From positions 1 through 5,356 of the forward strand of contig JAUVKE010000194.1 in the NCBI GenBank assembly GCA_030592105.1: DNA of 5,356 bases, read 5' to 3'. Shown here piece by piece: positions 1 through 5,356 of this stretch (its first letter is position 1; each line of letters opens with the position of its first letter). Origin of the DNA: Desulfobacteraceae bacterium. Lineage in GTDB: Bacteria > Desulfobacterota > Desulfobacteria > Desulfobacterales > BuS5. The notes under the pieces are model-generated. The model had not been told where the DNA came from and ran no database searches. It saw nothing but the letters and a program-made list of their open reading frames with translations. Position numbers and translations under genes: made by a program.

Positions 1-1668
1 GAAATTCAGCACGGTCTCCTTGCAGAAACCCATCGGGGAATTCTTTACATAGATGAAACCAACCTCCTTGATGATCATATCGTGGATGTTATTCTGGATG
101 CAGCATCATCAGGTAAAAATGTGGTTGAAAGAGAGGGTATCTCATTTACTCATTCCTCCAACTTTATTCTTGTGGGTACCATGAACCCCGAAGAAGGAGA
201 GCTGCGGCCCCAGCTTCTTGACAGATTCGGTCTTTGTGTGGAAGTAAAAGGAGAAACCGATCCTGCTGAGCGAATCCTTTTAATGGAGAGGAGGGAAAAT
301 TTCGATTCCAATCCCGTGGCATTTATTAAAAAATTCAAACAGGAAAATAAAATTATTTCAAGCAATATTATTAATGCCAGAAAAATTCTGCCTGGAATCA
401 GATTTCCAAAACATCTAAGGCATTTTATTTCTGAACTCTGTACTGAAAGTAATGTGGCCGGTCACAGAGCCGATATTATCCTTGAACAGGCTGCTAAAGC
501 CGTTGCTGCTCTGGAACAAAGAAGCGATGTTACAATAGACGATATCCAAAAAATTGCATTATTTGTTCTTTCCCATCGAAGAAGAGATTCTGCTCCTCCT
601 CCCCCCCCTCAGCCTGAAGAAAAAGAAGAACAAAAAAATAACAATCAAAAAGAGCAGGACGAGGATACAAATCAGGATCACGATCAGGATACAAAAAATC
701 AGGGAAACAACCAGGAGCCGGAAGAGAACGGAGATTCCATGGAAGGGGAGGATGGCGCTGAAGAAAGAGATCCTTCTGATTTTGACCCGGATATTAAAGA
801 GGATGAAAAAAGCCATGCTGCCCCGGAACAAATTTTTGAAGTCGGAAAAACATTTAAAATAAAAAATTTTTCAGCGCCCAAGGATCGTACTTTCAGAAGA
901 GGTTCGGGAAAACGGTCCAGAACCCGTATTTTTCAAAAACAGGGGAGATATATTAAAAGCACAACTCAAAACATTTCCGGAGACATAGCCCTGGATGCCA
1001 CCCTGCGGGCGGCAGCTCCTTTTCAAAAAAAGCGCAAAAATATCAACGGAATTGCGGTCTCTTTAACCAAAGAGGACATAAGAGAAAAAATAAGAGAAAA
1101 AAGAATAGGCAATCTCCTCCTTTTTCTGGTGGACGCAAGTGGCTCCATGGGCGCCAAAGGAAGAATGGCCGCCTCCAAAGGGGCGGTAATGTCCCTGCTC
1201 CTTGATGCCTATCAAAAGCGTGACAAAGTCGCCATGGTCTCATTTAGAAAGGATGAGGCCGTGGTTAATCTCCCCCCCACATCCTCCGTGGAACTGGCCG
1301 GAAATCTATTGAAAAAAATGCCCGTGGGGGGAAGAACCCCTTTTTCGGCAGGCATCTTAAGGGGATATGAGCTTCTTCAAAATTATTTATTAAAAGAACC
1401 TTCTGGCCGTCCCATTGTTATTATTATTTCGGACGGCAAGGCCAATAAAGCGCTGGGAGACGAAAAACCTGTTACAGAAGCCCTCTATTTTGCTGCTAAA
1501 ATGGCAGCCGATGAAAGGATCAGATTTATTATAGTCGATACGGAAGAAAAAGGTCTGGTTGTGTTCGGCCTGGCAAAACAGTTTGCAGAAGTAACCAATG
1601 CAAAATATTTTAAAATTGACGACCTTCAAGCGAATCAACTGGTTAATATAATAAAGGAAAAAATCTAA
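1..1668 (+). CDS. AAA+/VWA chelatase-type ATPase (ChlD/BchD or cobaltochelatase subunit-like), 5' partial
   Basis: The frame is open from base 1 to the TAA at 1666-1668, giving 555 visible residues. A GTG at 82 could be mistaken for a start, but conserved AAA+ sequence precedes it, so the true start is upstream. Visible order: Walker B ILYIDE (residues 15-19 of the fragment), sensor-1 region [18 protein letters not shown] (about 59-76), an AAA+ lid with AGHRADI, a Pro/Glu/Gln/Asn/Asp-rich linker (about 196-290), a basic segment, then a von Willebrand A domain. Its MIDAS metal site is complete: DASGS (D378, S380, S382), T446 in GGRTPFS and D478 in SDGK. In the family this subunit joins a ChlI-type ATPase to drive metal insertion into a tetrapyrrole by the large H/CobN subunit, in the cytoplasm. 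Aligned on Walker B with the next gene, about 130 residues are missing, so the full protein would be near 690 residues, which suits single-chain AAA+VWA cobaltochelatase-like proteins. Whether the metal is Mg, Co or another, or whether it acts as a non-chelatase MoxR-like chaperone, cannot be decided here. Confidence 0.9.
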   Translation, partial: EIQHGLLAETHRGILYIDETNLLDDHIVDVILDAASSGKNVVEREGISFTHSSNFILVGTMNPEEGELRPQLLDRFGLCVEVKGETDPAERILLMERRENFDSNPVAFIKKFKQENKIISSNIINARKILPGIRFPKHLRHFISELCTESNVAGHRADIILEQAAKAVAALEQRSDVTIDDIQKIALFVLSHRRRDSAPPPPPQPEEKEEQKNNNQKEQDEDTNQDHDQDTKNQGNNQEPEENGDSMEGEDGAEERDPSDFDPDIKEDEKSHAAPEQIFEVGKTFKIKNFSAPKDRTFRRGSGKRSRTRIFQKQGRYIKSTTQNISGDIALDATLRAAAPFQKKRKNINGIAVSLTKEDIREKIREKRIGNLLLFLVDASGSMGAKGRMAASKGAVMSLLLDAYQKRDKVAMVSFRKDEAVVNLPPTSSVELAGNLLKKMPVGGRTPFSAGILRGYELLQNYLLKEPSGRPIVIIISDGKANKALGDEKPVTEALYFAAKMAADERIRFIIVDTEEKGLVVFGLAKQFAEVTNAKYFKIDDLQANQLVNIIKEKI

Positions 1669-2705
1669 TGCATACAAAAGAGATATACCCCTTTACAGCT
1701 ATTGTAGGGCAGGAGAATATGAAACTTGCTCTTATATTGAATATTATCAATCCATCTATTTCCGGAGTTTTAATCCGCGGAGAAAAGGGCACAGCCAAGT
1801 CCACGGCTGTAAGGGCCCTGGCAGCAATTCTCCCTGAAATCGAAGTTATAAAAAACTGCCCTTTTCAGCTTGCACTGGAAAATGAGCATGATCTCTGCAT
1901 GGAATGCCAGCACCTGGATTGCAGGGATAAAATTTTGTCCCACAGGCCTGTTGAAACAAAAAAAAGAAAAATTAAGGTGGTGGAGCTTCCAGTGGGAGCC
2001 ACAGAAGATCGGGTGGTGGGAACCATGGATCTGGAGCAGGCCATAAAAAAAGGTGAAAAAAGAATCGAACCCGGTCTTCTGGCCGGAGCTCACAGGGGGA
2101 TTCTCTATATGGACGAAGTTAACCTCCTTGACGACCATGTGGTTGATCTCCTCCTCGACTCTGCAGCCATGGGCGTTAATACAATAGAGAGGGAGGGAGT
2201 ATCCTTTTCCCATCCTGCCAGGTTTACCCTTGTCGGAACCATGAATCCGGAAGAGGGTGAACTTAGGCCCCAGCTTCTTGATCGTTTTGGTTTATGCGTT
2301 CACATAGAGGGGATTCTGGACCCTGATGCCCGTGTTAACATTATGGAGCGAAGAACTGCTTATGACGATGACCCTGCGTCTTTTTGCAGTAAATGGGAAA
2401 AGGATTCAAAGGAGATAGTTGAAAAAATAGAAAAGGGAGCAAAGCTATATCCCGGGGTAAGCATAGAACGCTCCCTTTTACTGGAGATTGCCGATTACTG
2501 CATAGACGTTGGAGTGGACGGGCACAGGGGAGATATTATAATGCTGAAAACAGCAAAGACCCTTGCGGCATTTGCGGGGAGAAAAACCGTAATTAAAAAA
2601 GATATTGAAAAAGCAGCGGAACTTGCTCTGCCCCATCGTGTACGGCGGCAGCCGCTTCAAGATATTGTGGTCGATATAAACAGTGCGCGGAGGCAGAAAG
2701 CATGA
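1668..2705 (+). CDS. ChlI/BchI-type AAA+ ATPase (magnesium/cobalt chelatase subunit I-like)
   Basis: Complete protein of 345 residues, the usual size for BchI/ChlI. The ATG shares its A with the TAA of the preceding gene (TAATG, 1666-1670) and has AAGGA at 1654-1658 inside that gene's end, so translation is probably coupled and this start is secure. Motifs: Walker A GEKGTAKST (residues 38-46), a four-cysteine set (C64, C77, C80, C85) seen in this ATPase family and possibly binding metal, Walker B ILYMDE (D149, E150), sensor 1 GTMNPEEGE (190-198), the LRPQLLDRF arginine region (199-207) and GHRGD in the lid. It would form a ring ATPase that works with the preceding VWA subunit on a metal chelatase. 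Its AAA+ core is strikingly like that of the preceding gene, with long identical runs around sensor 1, so the two are paralogues. No chelatase catalytic subunit is visible, so the tetrapyrrole product is unknown. The TGA at 2703-2705 is followed by a spacer without an evident terminator. Confidence 0.92.
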   Translation: MHTKEIYPFTAIVGQENMKLALILNIINPSISGVLIRGEKGTAKSTAVRALAAILPEIEVIKNCPFQLALENEHDLCMECQHLDCRDKILSHRPVETKKRKIKVVELPVGATEDRVVGTMDLEQAIKKGEKRIEPGLLAGAHRGILYMDEVNLLDDHVVDLLLDSAAMGVNTIEREGVSFSHPARFTLVGTMNPEEGELRPQLLDRFGLCVHIEGILDPDARVNIMERRTAYDDDPASFCSKWEKDSKEIVEKIEKGAKLYPGVSIERSLLLEIADYCIDVGVDGHRGDIIMLKTAKTLAAFAGRKTVIKKDIEKAAELALPHRVRRQPLQDIVVDINSARRQKA

Positions 2706-2847
2706 TCTTTCTCCGACTTAGGATTAGCTTTGAAAATAACCTGGACTTAATAAAAAAATAACGCTACTGGCAGTTTGTTGAAAGTTATGATATGGTTCAC
2801 TGATTTTAATTTTATACTTCGACGGTATTTAAAAAAAGGGAACAGAA

Positions 2848-3609
2848 ATGGTAAAAATAGGAATTATAGGCGGGTCAGGCTTAGATAATGCTCCCATCCT
2901 TTCAGAATCTGTTGAGATCAAGTGCGATACACCATTTGGAAGCCCTTCCTCGAAACTTGTTGCAGGTAAAATAGCCGGAGTTGATGTTATTATTCTGTCA
3001 AGGCATGGAAAAAAACATCAGCTGAACCCAACACAGGTCAACTACAGGGCCAATATATCAGCCCTTAAGGACCAGGCCGTAACCCATATTATTGCAACAA
3101 CAGCCTGCGGAAGCCTGCGGGAGGAGATAGGAAGGGGCGATCTTGTAATTCTTGACCAATTTATCGATTTTACAAGACACAGGAAAATATCCTTTCATGA
3201 TTCATTTGACAACGGACCTGTTCATATGCCCATGGCTGAACCCTTTGATCCATCCCTGAGAAAAATTCTTTGCAAAAAATCAAAAGAGCTTGGATATAAT
3301 ACCCATGAAAAAGGGACGGTTATAACCATAGAAGGCCCAAGGTTTTCAACCATCGCTGAATCAAACATGTTTAGAATCTGGGGCGCTGATGTTATAAATA
3401 TGTCTGTTGCAACTGAAGCGATTCTTGCCAACGAGGCGGGGATCCCCTACTCGGTTATTGCCATGTCCACAGATTATGATTGCTGGAAAGAAGATGAAGA
3501 TCCTGTTTCCTGGGATGAAATTGTCGAGGTCTTTACACAAAATGCAGATAATGTAATTAATCTTTTAAAAAATGTTATTCCAGAAATTGCTGTCCTTGCA
3601 AAAAAATAA
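2848..3609 (+). CDS. mtnP: S-methyl-5'-thioadenosine phosphorylase
   Basis: Complete protein of 253 residues. It cleaves methylthioadenosine with phosphate to adenine and 5-methylthioribose-1-phosphate, the first step in recycling the by-product of polyamine and related S-adenosylmethionine reactions, in the cytoplasm. Evidence: N-terminal phosphate-loop GGSG (8-11), SRHGKKH (51-57) followed by NPTQVNYRAN, TTACGSLREEI (84-94), DQFIDFT, MPMAEPF, EGPRFST, NMS (184-186) and TDYDCW with D209 and D211. The last aspartates are the family's 6-aminopurine recognition residues; purine nucleoside phosphorylases acting on guanosine/inosine carry Asn there, so adenine specificity is expected. The ATG has AAGGGAA at 2836-2842 with good spacing. 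One difference: where many relatives have a proline in the NMxxxPE motif this protein has T189 (NMSVATE). Some archaeal relatives also use 5'-deoxyadenosine, which would matter in an anaerobe rich in radical-SAM enzymes. It looks monocistronic, with an inverted-repeat-rich region after it. Confidence 0.95.
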   Translation: MVKIGIIGGSGLDNAPILSESVEIKCDTPFGSPSSKLVAGKIAGVDVIILSRHGKKHQLNPTQVNYRANISALKDQAVTHIIATTACGSLREEIGRGDLVILDQFIDFTRHRKISFHDSFDNGPVHMPMAEPFDPSLRKILCKKSKELGYNTHEKGTVITIEGPRFSTIAESNMFRIWGADVINMSVATEAILANEAGIPYSVIAMSTDYDCWKEDEDPVSWDEIVEVFTQNADNVINLLKNVIPEIAVLAKK

Positions 3610-3645
3610 TTTTTGTAACTATTCAGCGTCGCTGATTTAAGACAC

Positions 3646-3676
3646 GCAACAGGTATAATCTGATTATACCTGTTGC
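3646..3676 (+). terminator. Perfect 14-bp hairpin downstream of mtnP, possible terminator without a T-tract
   Basis: Arms GCAACAGGTATAAT (3646-3659) and ATTATACCTGTTGC (3663-3676) are exact reverse complements around the three-base loop CTG. The hairpin begins 36 bases after the mtnP stop, a usual place for a transcript end. Neither strand has a T-run directly after the stem (+ strand continues TTACATAT), so this is not a classic intrinsic terminator. It may instead stabilise the mRNA 3' end, work with Rho, or be part of the repeat cluster that follows. A second pair, ATTCAGC (3621-3627) and GCTGAAT (3687-3693), encloses it. The symmetry is certain; the terminator role is inferred. Confidence 0.5.
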
Positions 3677-3692
3677 TTACATATCAGCTGAA

Positions 3693-3797
3693 TATAGATT
3701 GCCACATAAATAATTTCACTGCGTTATCGGTCGTCGGAGTATTACAATACGCCTTCCTCCCTCTGGCCTTGTGAAATTAATTATTTAACAATCTATA
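3693..3797. repeat. Inverted-repeat element of about 105 bases, REP/MITE-like
   Basis: The left end 3693-3719 and right end 3771-3797 are imperfect inverted repeats of 27 bases each. The outer nine bases TATAGATTG / CAATCTATA match exactly, the inner eight bases AATTTCAC (3712-3719) / GTGAAATT (3771-3778) match exactly, and a shared TAAATAATT lies between them, shifted by four bases. The 51-base core (3720-3770) is GC-richer than its surroundings, centred on GTATTACAATAC (3739-3750), with purine-rich GGTCGTCGGAG on one side and pyrimidine-rich CTTCCTCCCTC on the other, so it could fold into an imperfect hairpin. There is no open reading frame of note. The form resembles dispersed non-coding palindromic repeats found between genes in many proteobacteria; calling it mobile or multicopy is inference because only one copy is in the window. 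No clear target-site duplication is seen. Confidence 0.55.
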
Positions 3798-3825
3798 GTT
3801 ACCTAATTTTTTTAAATTTTAAGCC

Positions 3826-3839
3826 GGAGAATAAAAATG
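3826..3839 (+). promoter_or_regulatory. Ribosome binding site and start of the RnfB fusion gene
   Basis: GGAG at 3826-3829 lies seven bases before the ATG at 3837-3839. The next in-frame ATG (3858) would remove most of the first part of the membrane helix, and conserved RnfB-type N-terminal length fits the 3837 start (first cluster cysteines then fall at residues 46, 49, 54 and 71, nearly the positions in E. coli RnfB). This decides the start. Confidence 0.75.
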
Positions 3840-5356
3840 ACAGATGCTTTTTTTATAATGGGAGGATTCGGACTGGTTATCGGTGTAGGTTTGGCCATTG
3901 CCTCAAAAATTTTTTATGTATATGTAGACCCTTTGATACTTTCAATTGAAGATGTTCTTCCCGGTGCAAATTGCGGCGGATGCGGCCTTCCAGGCTGCAG
4001 TTCCAATGCAGAAGCGATTGTGGCAGGGACTGCCGCCCCCAATTCATGTGTGGCCGCAGGGGACGACGTTGCAGAGGCCATTGCGGGAATTTTGGGAGTT
4101 ACTGTTGAAGCAAAAGAGCCTGATATTGCAAAACCAGGCTGCACCTACAGTACAGCAGATGCCGAGCTAAAATATATCTATGACGGATTAAATGATTGCA
4201 AGGCTGCTGCACTTTTCAGCGGGGGGATGAAAGTCTGTTCCATCGGCTGCCTCGGCCTTGGAAGTTGTGTAAAAGCCTGCCAGTTCGGTGCCCTTTCCAT
4301 GGGACAGGACGGTCTCCCCATAGTTGATGAAGCACTTTGCACAGGATGCGGGGCCTGTGAAAAAGCCTGTCCCAAAAATATCATAAACCTTTCCTCTGTA
4401 ACAAGACGAATCATGCGGGAGTACACAACCGAAATGTGTACTACTCCCTGCCAGAGATCCTGCCCCGCTGGAATAAATATAAGTGAATATATTCATCAAA
4501 TTGCCATGGGAAATTACCACCAGGCTGTTCAGGTTATCAAAGAACGGAACCCTTTTCCCACAGTTATAGGAAGAATCTGTCCCCGGCCCTGTGAAGATGA
4601 CTGCAGGCGAAAATATGTGGATGACCCTGTGGCTATAAATTTTCTCAAACGATTTGCGGCTGATTTTGAAAAAAGAGAGAATAAAAGGATACTCCCGTAC
4701 AAGGCTCCATCTACAAATCGAAAAATCGCTATTATTGGTGGAGGCGTGGAAGGCCTTTCTGCTGCTTTTTTTGCGGCCAGACTGGGACACGACCCAACAA
4801 TATTTGAGGCGGGCACACACCTTGGGGGATTATTAAGAAGTGCCATAGCAAGATACAGGCTTTCAGATAAAATCCTTGACTGGGATATTGAGGGAATCCT
4901 TGAAATGGGTGTCAAAGCAGAAACAAAAAAAGTTATGGGAAAAGACATTTCTCTGCAATCCCTTTTAAAAGATGATTACGAAGCGGTTTTTACAGCCTCC
5001 GGCGGATGGGACAGCCGTTTGTTAAAAAATTCAAAAGAGACTGCCGGGCCGGTACCAGGGCTTCATCTCCTCATTGATCTCCTTAAAGGGGCTGAAACTG
5101 ATAAATTTCAGTGGGGATCAGACGTTGTAATTGCAGGAGGTGGAAAATCTGCTTTTAAAGCTGCAGGGCTTTGTAAAAACCATGGCGCAAAAAAGGTCTC
5201 CATTATATTCAGGGAAACTAGAGATCAGGTTAAAATAGAAAAATCCGACTTTGAAAACATTGAAAAGGAAGGGATTAAACTTATATTTAACTCGGGAATA
5301 ACCGAAATTACCGGCGAAGAAGACCAGCTTTCATCTTTAGAGTATACCTGTTTAGA
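3837..5356 (+). CDS. rnfB: RnfB fused to a GltD/NfnB-like FAD-NAD(P)H oxidoreductase, 3' partial
   Basis: The frame is open from ATG 3837 to the window edge (506 codons, no stop). Residues 5-28 form one membrane helix, followed by the RnfB iron-sulfur domain ANCGGCGLPGC...C (C46, C49, C54, C71). C102 and C121 follow, then CSIGCLGLGSCVKAC (C134, C138, C144, C148) and a ferredoxin motif CTGCGACEKACP (C168, C171, C174, C178). A normal short RnfB would end near 190. Here the chain continues into the GltD-type N-terminal iron-sulfur domain: CTTPCQRSCP (C201, C205, C209), NPFPTVIGRICPRPCEDDC (C248, C252, C256) and LKRFAADF. Next come the FAD site GGGVEG (301-306) with LGGLLR and YRLSDKILD, and a second dinucleotide site AGGGKSAFKAA (433-443). 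RnfB carries electrons from ferredoxin in the ion-pumping Rnf complex; GltD/NfnB proteins pass electrons between NAD(P)H, FAD and Fe-S clusters. The fusion could link both at the membrane (inference). By comparison with GltD, about 140 or more residues remain beyond the window. No other rnf gene is visible upstream, so this is either an orphan or the first gene of a cluster continuing to the right. Confidence 0.92.
   Translation, partial: MTDAFFIMGGFGLVIGVGLAIASKIFYVYVDPLILSIEDVLPGANCGGCGLPGCSSNAEAIVAGTAAPNSCVAAGDDVAEAIAGILGVTVEAKEPDIAKPGCTYSTADAELKYIYDGLNDCKAAALFSGGMKVCSIGCLGLGSCVKACQFGALSMGQDGLPIVDEALCTGCGACEKACPKNIINLSSVTRRIMREYTTEMCTTPCQRSCPAGINISEYIHQIAMGNYHQAVQVIKERNPFPTVIGRICPRPCEDDCRRKYVDDPVAINFLKRFAADFEKRENKRILPYKAPSTNRKIAIIGGGVEGLSAAFFAARLGHDPTIFEAGTHLGGLLRSAIARYRLSDKILDWDIEGILEMGVKAETKKVMGKDISLQSLLKDDYEAVFTASGGWDSRLLKNSKETAGPVPGLHLLIDLLKGAETDKFQWGSDVVIAGGGKSAFKAAGLCKNHGAKKVSIIFRETRDQVKIEKSDFENIEKEGIKLIFNSGITEITGEEDQLSSLEYTCL

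Noticed and set aside
82..84. GTG at 82 as the start of the AAA+/VWA gene
   Set aside because: The frame is open to base 1 and encodes the Walker B region before this codon, so the gene continues upstream of the window.
1770..2213. A 147-codon minus-strand open frame opposite the ChlI-like ATPase
   Set aside because: Antisense to conserved Walker and sensor motifs, with no protein features of its own.
2702..2761. A 19-codon open frame starting with an ATGA overlap at the end of the ChlI-like gene
   Set aside because: The stop/start overlap is suggestive of coupling, but the peptide is very short, has no recognisable motif and no good ribosome binding site. It could be a remnant or chance.
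2778..2818. Promoter for mtnP with TTGAAA (2778-2783) and TATACT (2813-2818)
   Set aside because: TATACT is a fair -10 but the distance to TTGAAA is 29 bases, far beyond the usual 17, and nothing good stands at the right spacing. A promoter is likely in this spacer but cannot be placed.
3610..3836. Small RNA, riboswitch, tRNA or CRISPR in the mtnP-rnfB spacer
   Set aside because: The spacer has inverted repeats but no direct repeat-spacer pattern, no tRNA cloverleaf features and no riboswitch core that I recognise.
4188..4820. A 210-codon open frame on the minus strand opposite the RnfB fusion
   Set aside because: It lies wholly opposite a gene with unmistakable Fe-S and FAD motifs, and its translation shows no domain that I recognise. 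Treated as a reading-frame shadow.

Overview
The window is a chromosomal stretch from a bacterium with all recognisable genes on the + strand. The base composition is moderately AT-rich. An Rnf-type subunit carrying many iron-sulfur cysteines and fused to a flavin oxidoreductase, next to a magnesium/cobalt-chelatase-type ATPase pair, suggests a strict anaerobe. My best guess is a sulfate reducer of the Desulfobacterota (Desulfobacteraceae-like). That assignment rests on gene content and general impression; there is no rRNA or other taxonomic marker here.

Layout. (1) Positions 1-1668: the 3' part of a large AAA+/von Willebrand A protein of the ChlD/BchD/cobaltochelatase-subunit type. It enters from the left edge, so its true start and Walker A motif lie outside. 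(2) Positions 1668-2705: a complete ChlI/BchI-type AAA+ ATPase, overlapping the first gene by one base (TAATG) and clearly paralogous to that gene's own AAA+ part. (3) Positions 2706-2847: a short spacer with no convincing site apart from the ribosome binding site of the next gene. (4) Positions 2848-3609: mtnP, S-methyl-5'-thioadenosine phosphorylase, complete. (5) Positions 3610-3836: a 227-base non-coding stretch made largely of inverted repeats. It holds a perfect 14-bp hairpin just after mtnP, then a roughly 105-base element with imperfect 27-base inverted ends and a hairpin-like core that looks like a dispersed REP/MITE-type repeat. (6) Positions 3837-5356 (runs off the right edge): an RnfB protein whose C-terminus continues in frame into a GltD/NfnB-like FAD-NAD(P)H oxidoreductase.

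How the genes work together. The first two genes form a translationally coupled ATPase pair of the kind that powers metal insertion into tetrapyrroles; the large chelatase subunit is not visible. mtnP is a methionine/adenine salvage gene with no obvious link to either neighbour. The most interesting object is the RnfB fusion. It would physically join the ferredoxin-side iron-sulfur subunit of the ion-pumping Rnf complex to a pyridine-nucleotide flavoenzyme module, and so could make a direct ferredoxin/NAD(P)H junction at the membrane. That function is inference; the domain order is read directly from the sequence.
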